A program made the translations under genes and the position numbers. The notes under the pieces are model-generated. The model was not told where the DNA came from. It was given only the letters and a program-made list of their open reading frames with translations, and ran no database searches. A stretch of 30,969 nucleotides of DNA from a virus. Location of the stretch: positions 1 through 30,969 of the IMG/VR virus record IMGVR_UViG_3300005613_000280; one strand, 5' to 3'. Of this stretch, positions 23,600 to 29,949 are shown in pieces. How positions within the stretch are numbered: the stretch's first letter is position 1; each line of letters opens with the position of its first letter.

Positions 23600-24048
23600 T
23601 CCTGAACGTATTTGTCAAACCATTCCACAAACGAATCGAAGTCACGAGCAATTAAGTACACACCACCAGCGCGTTCGATTGATTCTTGGTATCGCTTTTG
23701 TGCTTCGCTTTGACGGTCCTTCCCGACCTTCACTTCAATCTTGACTGAACGTCCACGAATAGTCGCTGAAATGTCAGCAGAACCCGCCGTGGTTGTTCCC
23801 TTCGTCCACGTCACACCGATGACTTTCCCGTCGGTTCGTTTGTTTTCCCTTGCGACGCCCATTGTGTTGATTCGTTCCGCTTGGTAGCCGTTGTACTGGA
23901 TGAACGAAGTGATTGCCTTGGTCAATCCGTTTGCGGTCTTGTCGTCCCATTTCTTTTTTATGAAGTAGTCCTTCGGGAATGAAGGATGTCTTTCGATGTC
24001 ATTCGCCAGCTTCAGCGCGTCAAGACGTTCTTTGTTTTCTTTCTTCAT
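23596..24048 (-). CDS. VRR-NUC domain nuclease
   Basis: The 150-residue protein carries the VRR-NUC pattern: TTAGSADISATIRG (D92) and KIEVKVGKDRQSEAQKRYQE (E105, K107, Q116), then AGGVYLIARDFDSFVEWF. An N-terminal basic region (KDYFIKKKW) precedes the domain. VRR-NUC proteins in phages often cut branched DNA, consistent with this replication setting. Confidence 0.8.
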   Translation of the reverse strand: MKKENKERLDALKLANDIERHPSFPKDYFIKKKWDDKTANGLTKAITSFIQYNGYQAERINTMGVARENKRTDGKVIGVTWTKGTTTAGSADISATIRGRSVKIEVKVGKDRQSEAQKRYQESIERAGGVYLIARDFDSFVEWFDKYVQE

Positions 24049-24191
24049 GGCAAACCCTTGATTTCAATCCACAATGTCCCGGCAATTCCGATGACAAGAC
24101 AACCAATCGCACCCCACCAACCGAATAAATAAATCGCAATCGTCCAGATGACAATCGTTAAAATAAGCGCTAAAATAAGTAAGTAATTCAT
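24045..24191 (-). CDS. 48-residue small membrane protein
   Basis: An ATG at 24191 opens a 48-residue frame, mostly hydrophobic (MNYLLILALILTIVIW, then IYLFGWWGAIGCLVIGIAG), with two likely membrane segments. Its TGA overlaps the nuclease ATG as ATGA. Its function is unknown. Confidence 0.65.
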   Translation of the reverse strand: MNYLLILALILTIVIWTIAIYLFGWWGAIGCLVIGIAGTLWIEIKGLP

Positions 24192-24202
24192 AAGCTATAA
24201 AA

Positions 24203-26590
24203 TTAAAATGGACAATCGTTTTTCGGTGTAATGTCGTTCGCTGGTGAACCTTCAGTCAAGATAAAATAGCGACCTGAATGGTTGTGTCCTTCGGTGTATT
24301 TGTACCCCTTGTGATTCGCGTATTCTTTTACCCATTTCTTGAACTTTTGCGTTGACAAGTCCTTGAATGAATTTGTTTCGGTTTGGAATTCCTGAAGCTT
24401 CGCTTGATTGTAGTGATAAATGTCAAGTTCAAGATTCCCTTCACGAACGAATTCAAAGAAGTCCTTGCAAGTCGACTGAATGAACCGCTTCGTGTCGGCG
24501 TTGATTGATGTGGTCGCGGTCAATCCTTGGTTCAGGTATTTTTGTACGTTAGAAATCATGTAGTTGTCAAATTTTGACCAGTCATCTTGTGACCACGAAT
24601 CAAACAAAAGTCGTCCGTATTCCTTCAATGGCGAATGTTGCGCGTTGAAATACTGATAAAATTCAAGTTCATGTCGTCTTCGGTCGTGACTTGATCCAGC
24701 GCCAGCAATCACATAGTTCGTTGTGATGACAATCTTCGGTGACCTTTCGAATGGAATGTATATTTCGTCCTTGTTTTTTCGGTTGACCGTGATTCCTTGT
24801 GACACCACGCTGAACAGTTGCTCAAAGTCGAAGTTTTTCTTGACGTCGTCGAACGCAAGAATTTGCGTGTCCAGATTAACGCGTTGATAAACGAAATCAT
24901 TCTTCATTGAATTGAATTGTTTGCCGTCCACGGTGACAAGATTCCTGAAGTAATTGATTGCGGTCAACATTAAGGACTTTCCAGAACCACCGTTGGCGTT
25001 GTCGTCGATTTCTTGGTCGTTAAAAATGATTGCTTTTTGTTCGGTCTTATCTTTGTAAGTGTGCATTAAATAACCAAGTGTTGTTTCAAGCGCTTCGCTT
25101 CGTGTCTGGTCTTGATTCGATACCTTGAAGATGAAATCTTGAAAGTCATTCTTGTGGTCTTCGACTTGAACGAAGTCCCGGTTCAAAATTTGATTTTCCC
25201 AAATGTAGCCGTTGACGTCAATGTAACTTTTCAACGTCACGTCCTTCTTCGTGATTGTGACCACGCCGTTCTTGAATGGAATGAACGATTCCGTCTTGGT
25301 GTCTTGAAGCATTTTGACATCAATCGAATCAATCATGTTCAGGAAATTTTCACTAAATAGATACGTCGAACGTGAGCAATAATTCCACACCGATATTTCA
25401 CCGCGCTTTTCAAGGTATTTCAAAACAAAGTCCTTGATTTGTTCAACGGATGACAATCGAACCTTGTTTTCATTCACCACCACAAAGGTCGGTGACAAAG
25501 CGCGTTCAGGATAGTATTTTCCGAATCCGTGCTTTGAAAGAAAAGCGCTGTAATTATTCGGTTCGATTGAAATCTTTTCCCCGGTCTTCAGTTGTGTGAT
25601 TGTCCAGAAAACATCTTGATTGTTTTCAACGTCGGATTTGATTTCTTCGATTTGTTCTTCATCAAGTCCAAGCGCTTCAGTGATGTCCTTGGTTGCGATC
25701 CCTTGACGTATTTTTATCTTCGCCTTTGTTAGCTTTTCGTTGTCTTCGAAATACTTCACTTTGAATTCGGCGGTTCGATAAGCGCTTTTTATTGTGTTCA
25801 CAAGTTCCGCTTTCGTGAAATCGCTTGACACGAATTGTTCAAGGTGGTATTCGGCAACGTCACGCGCGATTCCGTATTCACACAAACAAGCGGAAAGTTT
25901 GAAAATGTAATTGTTCCGATTGCCTGAATTGAATTCACCACCGAAATCGAACTTCATGATTCGTTCAATTATTTTTGATTCGTCCACTAATCGACACACT
26001 GGTGGACGTTCAAGGAAAATGTGTCCACGTTCTTCATCAATGGTTGTGAATTCGTCACAAAATTCGTTCATATAAGCGTCAGGATCGTAGCTTTCGAAAC
26101 ACACCCTTGACACATTTTGGCTGGACGTGTCGAAATAATCGGAATTGAATTCAGCTTCAAGCGCTTTGAACCGTCGCTTGTGTTCTTCTTTTGTTGACTT
26201 CGGTATCTTTACAACAACCTTCAGTCCTTTATTCGAAGGTGAAGTGAACACCATAAAAACAAACGGAAGTGATTTGAAGCGATTTTTGTCCGCGTTCATT
26301 GTTTCTTCGTCTGGATAGTCGTCGAAATCAAGAATACAAAGACCAGAATGTTCAACAAGTCCGTTGTCCGTTCGTTGGTTGAATGTTCCATTGAACATAA
26401 TCGCAAGCAATGAATTCTTCAATGAACGATAAGCTTCGGTTGATTCGTCCATTTCACGAAGTCGGTTTATTTTCGAAACAAGTTCAGGATAGCCGTTCTT
26501 GATTCGGTTGTAAACTTCGACCACGTTCATTGTGAACGGTGTTTCTTTTGCATTAAACAACGACCTGAAGACCGAAATGTTTGGAATCAT
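24203..26590 (-). CDS. Primase-helicase fusion (BT4734/VirE-N primase, SF3-like helicase)
   Basis: The 795-residue protein has an N-terminal BT4734/VirE-N-like primase domain (about residues 15-190), with HSGLCILDFDDYPDEE, FTSPSNKGLKVVVKI and QNVSRVCFES, an archaeo-eukaryotic primase-type fold. A middle part (about 210-280) resembles the PriCT-like helices. The C-terminal half is a superfamily 3/D5-like helicase, with Walker A GGSGKS (about 534-539), Walker B ILAFDDV and the sensor KIVITTNYVIAG with basic residues behind (SSHDRRRHE). It is the central replication enzyme and makes primers as well as unwinding the origin. It follows the repeat-rich region directly. Confidence 0.85.
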   Translation of the reverse strand: MIPNISVFRSLFNAKETPFTMNVVEVYNRIKNGYPELVSKINRLREMDESTEAYRSLKNSLLAIMFNGTFNQRTDNGLVEHSGLCILDFDDYPDEETMNADKNRFKSLPFVFMVFTSPSNKGLKVVVKIPKSTKEEHKRRFKALEAEFNSDYFDTSSQNVSRVCFESYDPDAYMNEFCDEFTTIDEERGHIFLERPPVCRLVDESKIIERIMKFDFGGEFNSGNRNNYIFKLSACLCEYGIARDVAEYHLEQFVSSDFTKAELVNTIKSAYRTAEFKVKYFEDNEKLTKAKIKIRQGIATKDITEALGLDEEQIEEIKSDVENNQDVFWTITQLKTGEKISIEPNNYSAFLSKHGFGKYYPERALSPTFVVVNENKVRLSSVEQIKDFVLKYLEKRGEISVWNYCSRSTYLFSENFLNMIDSIDVKMLQDTKTESFIPFKNGVVTITKKDVTLKSYIDVNGYIWENQILNRDFVQVEDHKNDFQDFIFKVSNQDQTRSEALETTLGYLMHTYKDKTEQKAIIFNDQEIDDNANGGSGKSLMLTAINYFRNLVTVDGKQFNSMKNDFVYQRVNLDTQILAFDDVKKNFDFEQLFSVVSQGITVNRKNKDEIYIPFERSPKIVITTNYVIAGAGSSHDRRRHELEFYQYFNAQHSPLKEYGRLLFDSWSQDDWSKFDNYMISNVQKYLNQGLTATTSINADTKRFIQSTCKDFFEFVREGNLELDIYHYNQAKLQEFQTETNSFKDLSTQKFKKWVKEYANHKGYKYTEGHNHSGRYFILTEGSPANDITPKNDCPF

Positions 26591-26602
26591 ATTAATATCA
26601 AT

Positions 26603-26654
26603 AAAAAAAAGAACCGACCTTTCAACGATGGCGCGCGTCTACTCGGTCGATTCT
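26603..26654 (-). terminator. Hairpin with T8 in the primase leader (attenuator candidate)
   Basis: On the minus strand AGAATCGACC pairs with GGTCGGTTCT (10 bp, one wobble) around a loop of 25 bases, followed by seven more T. It lies between promoter P2 and the primase start, only 12 bp before the ATG, so it would stop transcription before the gene unless relieved. Confidence 0.55.
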
Positions 26655-26683
26655 TCTAAATAAGTTCTTTGTGATTGCGCCAT
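26639..26683 (-). CDS. Possible 14-codon leader peptide
   Basis: The frame ATGGCGCAATC to GAGTAG encodes MAQSQRTYLEESTE. Its last codons overlap the 5' arm of the terminator hairpin (26645-26654), the layout of translation-linked attenuation. The ATG lies at about the expected transcription start, so it would be a leaderless frame, which weakens the case. Confidence 0.3.
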   Translation of the reverse strand: MAQSQRTYLEESTE

Positions 26684-26687
26684 GTCA

Positions 26688-26716
26688 CAAAACTAAATAA
26701 AATTTTCATATATCAA
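26688..26716 (-). promoter_or_regulatory. Promoter P2 for primase-helicase
   Basis: On the minus strand TTG (26716-26714), 18 bp, then TAGTTTTG (26695-26688) match the Bacteroidota consensus TTG-N17-23-TAnnTTTG exactly. It reads into the primase-helicase through a leader of about 90 bp. Confidence 0.7.
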
Positions 26717-26793
26717 CACACCGCGACAAAAATTATTTTTTGTAACGCGTTTTGTAACGGCTATAAGTCAATACCACACTACGTTTGACACAA

Positions 26794-26811
26794 AGCGCGA
26801 CAAAATTACAA
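26794..26811 (-). repeat. 18-bp inverted repeat, left arm
   Basis: On the minus strand TTGTAATTTTGTCGCGCT; the plus-strand copy at 26874-26891 differs only in one base. Each contains a TAnnTTTG box. Confidence 0.8.
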
Positions 26812-26819
26812 AAGTTTTT

Positions 26820-26831
26820 CCCCCCCCCCCC
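26820..26831. repeat. C12 homopolymer
   Basis: Twelve C on the plus strand lie between T5 and TA6. Homopolymers of this length are prone to slippage in replication and in sequencing. Confidence 0.9.
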
Positions 26832-26873
26832 TAAAAAATACCGCTTTTTTTTCTGGCAGGGTATATAAGGGAA

Positions 26874-26891
26874 TTGTAACTTTGTCGCGCT
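26874..26891 (+). repeat. 18-bp inverted repeat, right arm
   Basis: TTGTAACTTTGTCGCGCT on the plus strand is the partner of 26794-26811; the two are 62 bp apart and face away from each other. Confidence 0.8.
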
Positions 26892-26898
26892 GTAACGC

Positions 26899-26925
26899 AA
26901 AAAAGCGCCAGTTTCCCAGCGCTTT
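26899..26925 (-). terminator. Rho-independent terminator after early operon
   Basis: On the minus strand AAAGCGC pairs with GCGCTTT around a 10-base loop and the T run brings the total to six T. It lies 24 bp after the stop of the DnaA-like gene and ends the first early operon ahead of the origin-like region. Confidence 0.75.
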
Positions 26926-26948
26926 CCAACCAATTAAACAAAACTTTG

Positions 26949-27359
26949 TTATGAATGTGCGAATATAAGTGAAATGTCCGTCTTTGTCAATGGTTTGTTG
27001 AATTCTTTCAAAACTTGTTTGGTAAACTTTCCGTGAATCGTGATTGAATCTTCAGTCGTTTCACATTCAAAGAATTGATTCTTCGGAATCCGACCTTCGT
27101 CCGTCACCAGCTCAGGCAATGGATGAATTGCGCGAAGGTATTCTTCATCAAGTTGTGACCACCAGCGGTCGTGTTCTTTCAATCCATGAATCACACTTGA
27201 ATGATCCCGGTTGAATAGTTCACCGATTTCACGCAAGCAAAGACGTGAACGACAATGAAGAACGTTCATAAGATAGTATCGCTTGTAAACGATTTCGCGC
27301 TTTCGACTTGGTTTGTCCAGTTTGAATTCGGCAATGATTTCTTTGATGTCTTCGTTCAT
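26949..27359 (-). CDS. DnaA-domain-IV-like DNA-binding protein
   Basis: The 136-residue protein has the DnaA C-terminal pattern: REIVYKRYYLMNVLHCRSRLCLREIGELFNRDHSSVIHGL (here given in part as IGELFNRDHSSVIHG), about residues 21-63. The signature RDHSSVIHG (51-59) resembles the DnaA-box recognition helix, but there is no AAA+ domain. It may bind repeats in the adjacent region and help open the origin or recruit the helicase. A C-terminal part (residues 75-136) is not recognised. Confidence 0.75.
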   Translation of the reverse strand: MNEDIKEIIAEFKLDKPSRKREIVYKRYYLMNVLHCRSRLCLREIGELFNRDHSSVIHGLKEHDRWWSQLDEEYLRAIHPLPELVTDEGRIPKNQFFECETTEDSITIHGKFTKQVLKEFNKPLTKTDISLIFAHS

Positions 27360-27610
27360 TGTAGGTAGTTTTTTAAGCGTTCAAAGAAGTCAAGCTTTTC
27401 AAGTAACTGAATACCTTCACCGCTTGCTTTGTATTCGTCCATGTCCATGTTCCATTTCAACCAATAAATGTCTTTTTCAATTTGACTTTTGCAATAATTT
27501 GCGTCCATTTTTTTGTTGATTTTTGCCTGAATGTGTTTCGTTTTGTGCGGTTGCAAATCGTTCAGTATTTCAACGATTAGATAACAGCGTTTTAATTGTG
27601 GTATTTTCAT
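27356..27610 (-). CDS. Small basic protein, winged-helix-like pattern
   Basis: Start at the ATG at 27610 (ATGA overlap with the gene before), 84 residues; the frame is open further up to 27682 but that part belongs to the gene upstream. The sequence (MKIPQLKRCYLIVEILNDLQ then KSQIEKDIYWLKWNMDMDEY) looks like a winged helix, possibly DNA-binding. Its stop overlaps the DnaA-like gene as ATGA. Confidence 0.6.
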   Translation of the reverse strand: MKIPQLKRCYLIVEILNDLQPHKTKHIQAKINKKMDANYCKSQIEKDIYWLKWNMDMDEYKASGEGIQLLEKLDFFERLKNYLQ

Positions 27611-27750
27611 ATCTTTTGAATTACAAAGTGTCCGTAAATATGCGTCCCGAGTTTTTTGAATTCGTTTATTTTCCAGTGACAAAGCGCTTTCGTTGGGAAT
27701 TCATAAGATTCGGACAATCGTCCTTCGTAGTAATAAAGTAGTTTATACAT
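27607..27750 (-). CDS. 47-residue conserved-looking small protein
   Basis: The ATG at 27750 overlaps the previous stop as ATGTATAA, and the TGA at 27607 overlaps the next ATG. The sequence (MYKLLYYYEGRLSESYEFPT then KINEFKKLGTHIYGHFVIQ) looks like a beta-alpha-beta small phage protein, resembling a common family of short phage proteins with unknown role. Confidence 0.65.
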   Translation of the reverse strand: MYKLLYYYEGRLSESYEFPTKALCHWKINEFKKLGTHIYGHFVIQKI

Positions 27751-27895
27751 TTCTTAAAAGTTTAATTTCACAAATTTTCAAATATAGCTGGACGTCAAAC
27801 GAACCACCTTTGTCGTTCGTAAAGCTTTGACGTGTCCACCACCGAACCATTGTCGGCAATGTCATTTGTTGTTTTGGTTTAGATTTTGTCTTCAT
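27743..27895 (-). CDS. 50-residue small basic protein
   Basis: Start at the ATG at 27895, overlapping the acidic gene upstream by 17 bp, 50 residues (MKTKSKPKQQMTLPTMVRWW, later SFDVQLYLKICEIKLL). The longer form from 27991 would overlap the acidic gene much more. No family is recognised. Confidence 0.5.
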   Translation of the reverse strand: MKTKSKPKQQMTLPTMVRWWTRQSFTNDKGGSFDVQLYLKICEIKLLRNV

Positions 27896-28229
27896 TTGCT
27901 TGTTCGATTTGTTGTTGTTGCCATTCATTCCATTTCCACTGGTCTTCGCTTGAAATAAATTCATGCGCGTCGAATTCGAACGGTTCTTCAAGAATTTGTT
28001 CTTTGACTTCGTGTTCCAGTTCTTTCCATTCTTCTTCGTTCAGGATGTAATCGATTTCGATTTCACCGATTTGTTGTGTCGTCCAGACGTCTTCGAATTG
28101 AATGGTCACGTCCACGATGTCATGGTCAAGACATTTCACGTCCACGAAGTTGAATGAACCTTCACCGAACTTGTCGAAGTCGAATTCAAAGGTGAAGTTT
28201 TTCTTGTTTTTGTCGAATGTTACTTTCAT
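27879..28229 (-). CDS. Acidic hypothetical protein
   Basis: The 116-residue protein is rich in Asp and Glu (FDKFGEGSFNFVDVKCLDHD, later EEEWKELEHEVKEQILEE) and ends in a Gln-rich part (WNEWQQQQIEQ). Very acidic early proteins sometimes mimic DNA to block host enzymes, but this is only a possibility. It starts in ATGA overlap after the 39-residue gene. Confidence 0.65.
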   Translation of the reverse strand: MKVTFDKNKKNFTFEFDFDKFGEGSFNFVDVKCLDHDIVDVTIQFEDVWTTQQIGEIEIDYILNEEEWKELEHEVKEQILEEPFEFDAHEFISSEDQWKWNEWQQQQIEQANEDKI

Positions 28230-28345
28230 ATCAAATAAATTAAGTAAAGTGAAACGATTGTCAATACACTAATCAAGGCGGTGAACTTGACGAATTCACC
28301 AAGTTGTTTCAAAAATTCTTTTGCTTCAGGATCAAGATTTTTCAT
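28226..28345 (-). CDS. 39-residue tail-anchored-like membrane protein
   Basis: The ATG at 28345 and the TGA at 28226 both lie in ATGA overlaps with neighbours. The protein has a charged N-terminal part (MKNLDPEAKEFLKQLGEFVK) and a C-terminal hydrophobic segment (about residues 20-39, TALISVLTIVSLYLIYLI). Unknown function. Confidence 0.65.
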   Translation of the reverse strand: MKNLDPEAKEFLKQLGEFVKFTALISVLTIVSLYLIYLI

Positions 28346-28515
28346 TGTTCTTCAATTTTAAGTTTATCAATTAAATTGCTAATCACACACCATTGCGTGA
28401 TTGCTCGTTTTGTTCCTTCGTCGTCCAGTCCGAACGCTTCAAACATTTCATTTCGTAATTCCCACAATTCACGTTCTTCACGAAGAATGATTTCAATCAT
28501 TTGTTCTTTTGTCAT
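28342..28515 (-). CDS. 57-residue small acidic protein
   Basis: An open frame from 28515 encodes MTKEQMIEIILREERELWEL to DKLKIEEQ, 57 residues, helical and acidic. It ends in an ATGA overlap with the gene downstream. Function unknown. Confidence 0.65.
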   Translation of the reverse strand: MTKEQMIEIILREERELWELRNEMFEAFGLDDEGTKRAITQWCVISNLIDKLKIEEQ

Positions 28516-28527
28516 TTTGTTTTGTTT

Positions 28528-28734
28528 TTATAAATTTTCGTATGCTTGAATTAACTTATATTCGCAATGCGCTAATGCTTGTTCGTGTTTTTCTTCGTTG
28601 TCTTCATCATTCAAATAGTCGAATGACTGACTATCCGTAGTGATTGCGCTTACTTCTATTCCGTTAACCAATCCAGTTACTCTGTAATGCCCGTAGCTTG
28701 AAGTTCTTTCGATTCTAATTTCAGTTGTTTTCAT
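28528..28734 (-). CDS. First early gene, conserved small phage protein
   Basis: The 68-residue protein (KTTEIRIERTSSYGHYRVTG, later ITTDSQSFDYLND) belongs to a widespread family of small phage proteins with two beta strands and a helix (LAHCEYKLIQAYENL). It is the first gene after promoter P1 and thus probably among the earliest expressed. Confidence 0.75.
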   Translation of the reverse strand: MKTTEIRIERTSSYGHYRVTGLVNGIEVSAITTDSQSFDYLNDEDNEEKHEQALAHCEYKLIQAYENL

Positions 28735-28770
28735 AACGTTTATTTTTAATGTTGTGCCTTATTGACATTA

Positions 28771-28799
28771 CAAAGATATATAACTTTTTATATATGCAA
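28771..28799 (-). promoter_or_regulatory. Early promoter P1
   Basis: On the minus strand TTTTG (TTG at 28799-28797), 18 bp, then TATCTTTG (28778-28771), an exact Bacteroidota promoter. It reads into the cluster of small genes, with a start about 33 bp before the first ATG. Confidence 0.8.
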
Positions 28800-28802
28800 A
28801 AC

Positions 28803-28834
28803 TTTTTACACAAAAATTTTAATTTTTACACAAA
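28803..28834. repeat. Twice-repeated TTTTTACACAAA upstream of P1
   Basis: tttttacacaaa occurs at 28803-28814 and 28823-28834 (20 bp apart, two helical turns), directly upstream of the P1 TTG box. It looks like a binding site for an activator or repressor. Confidence 0.6.
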
Positions 28835-28852
28835 TTTAGAATTATTCTAAAT
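28834..28852. promoter_or_regulatory. Palindromic operator-like site upstream of P1
   Basis: ATTTAGAA and TTCTAAAT are perfect arms of eight bases around TTA. Dyad sites of this size suit dimeric regulators such as the small HTH protein of this phage. Confidence 0.55.
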
Positions 28853-28890
28853 AAGAAATGTCAAAATCGTGAGAATAAATCGGTTAAATT

Positions 28891-28904
28891 CCGCTTATTT
28901 GCGG
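28891..28904 (-). terminator. Weak hairpin after last late gene
   Basis: CCGC and GCGG pair around a six-base loop, with TTAA arms outside, 11 bp after the stop of the metallophosphoesterase gene. There is no T run, so termination is uncertain. Confidence 0.35.
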
Positions 28905-28914
28905 TTAAAAACGC

Positions 28915-29949
28915 TTAAAACAAATGTGTCAATCGAGCGATTTGACCGTGTTGTTTGTGGTGGATGAATCCTTCAATCGCCTTGGGTGCGTGTTGGTAGC
29001 CGTTGCGGTGATGCCATGAATCCGTTCCAGACGGTGAACGCAAAGATTCAACCGTCACACCGATGAAATCCTTCGATATTTTGTGGTGAACGTGGTGTGT
29101 GTACACATAACGGTGTTTTGTTTGCGACCATTCAACCGGGAATTCTTGCGCCATTAACAACGGCAAGTCCTGAAGCTTCGCGCCGTCGCCGTGTGTCGTT
29201 CCGATTAAACTTGTCCCGTACTGGAACGCCTTTCGATGTGCGATTGAACAATCGAATGTGATATTCGGACAATTCCGAAACCATGATTGAATCACGTCCG
29301 CAAGGAAAAAGCCGTTCGTATAGTCGTGATTTGAAGGATTGAAAGTGAAATGAACGTCCGCGATTGTGACAAGCTTTTCAAGGACATCAACGTAAAGCCG
29401 TTTCGCGTTTAGAAAATTTTCATACCACATTCCGTCGGTGTCTTGTGGTGTGCCTGAAGTCGTTTGTCGCTTCGGTGTATCAATGTGAAGGATGTCATTT
29501 CCGCCAATGAACAATATCTTGTCAATCTGGAATCCACTTGACTTGTCAAGAATTCCTTGAACACCTTCGTGAACGCGTTTCACCGCGATTTGTTGATTGT
29601 AATCTTCACCAGTTTCAAAGGACGTCGCCAGCTTTCCGATGTGAACGTCCGCTGGATCAATGACAAGCAAGTGACCTTCGCTTGATTTCGTTCGTTTGAT
29701 TGCTGGATAAACTGGTGAATGTTCTTCGATTGATTTGAGAATGTCAACCTTCAGGTTTTCAAGTTTCGTTGTTTCGTTATCTTCGAAGTTAGGATTCTTG
29801 AAAAACAATGAAGTGTTCTTCGATTTTAACCAGCCGTGTTTGACGGTCTTCAGGTCGATGTCTTGGTCGTCACATTCGCGTTTAATCGCGCGGTATTGTT
29901 TCACCACTTCGAATTCTTCGCGTGTGATTCTTGGTCGAAATTTATTCAT
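28915..29949 (-). CDS. Metallophosphoesterase
   Basis: The 344-residue protein has the metallophosphoesterase motifs in order: DPADVHIGKL (D-x-H), FIGGNDILHIDT (GxxD-like), NPSNHDYTNGF (N-H-D/E), THGDG and a His-rich HHVHHK in the C-terminal half. Such phage enzymes are often annotated as DNA repair exonuclease or phosphatase; the substrate is unknown. The N-terminal 100 residues form a helical extension (ITREEFEVVKQYRAIKRECD) that may bind DNA. It sits at the end of the lysis part of the late operon, an unusual place. Confidence 0.75.
   Translation of the reverse strand: MNKFRPRITREEFEVVKQYRAIKRECDDQDIDLKTVKHGWLKSKNTSLFFKNPNFEDNETTKLENLKVDILKSIEEHSPVYPAIKRTKSSEGHLLVIDPADVHIGKLATSFETGEDYNQQIAVKRVHEGVQGILDKSSGFQIDKILFIGGNDILHIDTPKRQTTSGTPQDTDGMWYENFLNAKRLYVDVLEKLVTIADVHFTFNPSNHDYTNGFFLADVIQSWFRNCPNITFDCSIAHRKAFQYGTSLIGTTHGDGAKLQDLPLLMAQEFPVEWSQTKHRYVYTHHVHHKISKDFIGVTVESLRSPSGTDSWHHRNGYQHAPKAIEGFIHHKQHGQIARLTHLF

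Larger units (their letters stand above)
26717..26898. other. Candidate replication origin: repeat-rich intergenic region
   Basis: This part of the 358-bp gap between the primase and DnaA-like genes holds no convincing gene. It contains an 18-bp inverted repeat (26794-26811 and 26874-26891, 17 of 18 bases match), ttttgtaacg at 26738 and 26750, further TGTAAC copies at 26876 and 26891, a related gcgacaaaaatta at 26723, a C12 tract (26820-26831) and AT-rich stretches. Iteron-like repeats, AT-rich DNA and position between a DnaA-like gene and a primase-helicase suggest an origin. Confidence 0.45.

Noticed and set aside
26733-26933. 66-codon minus-strand frame through the terminator, C12 tract and inverted repeats
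   Set aside because: It covers the hairpin and repeat sequences, has no family pattern and its frame depends on homopolymers.
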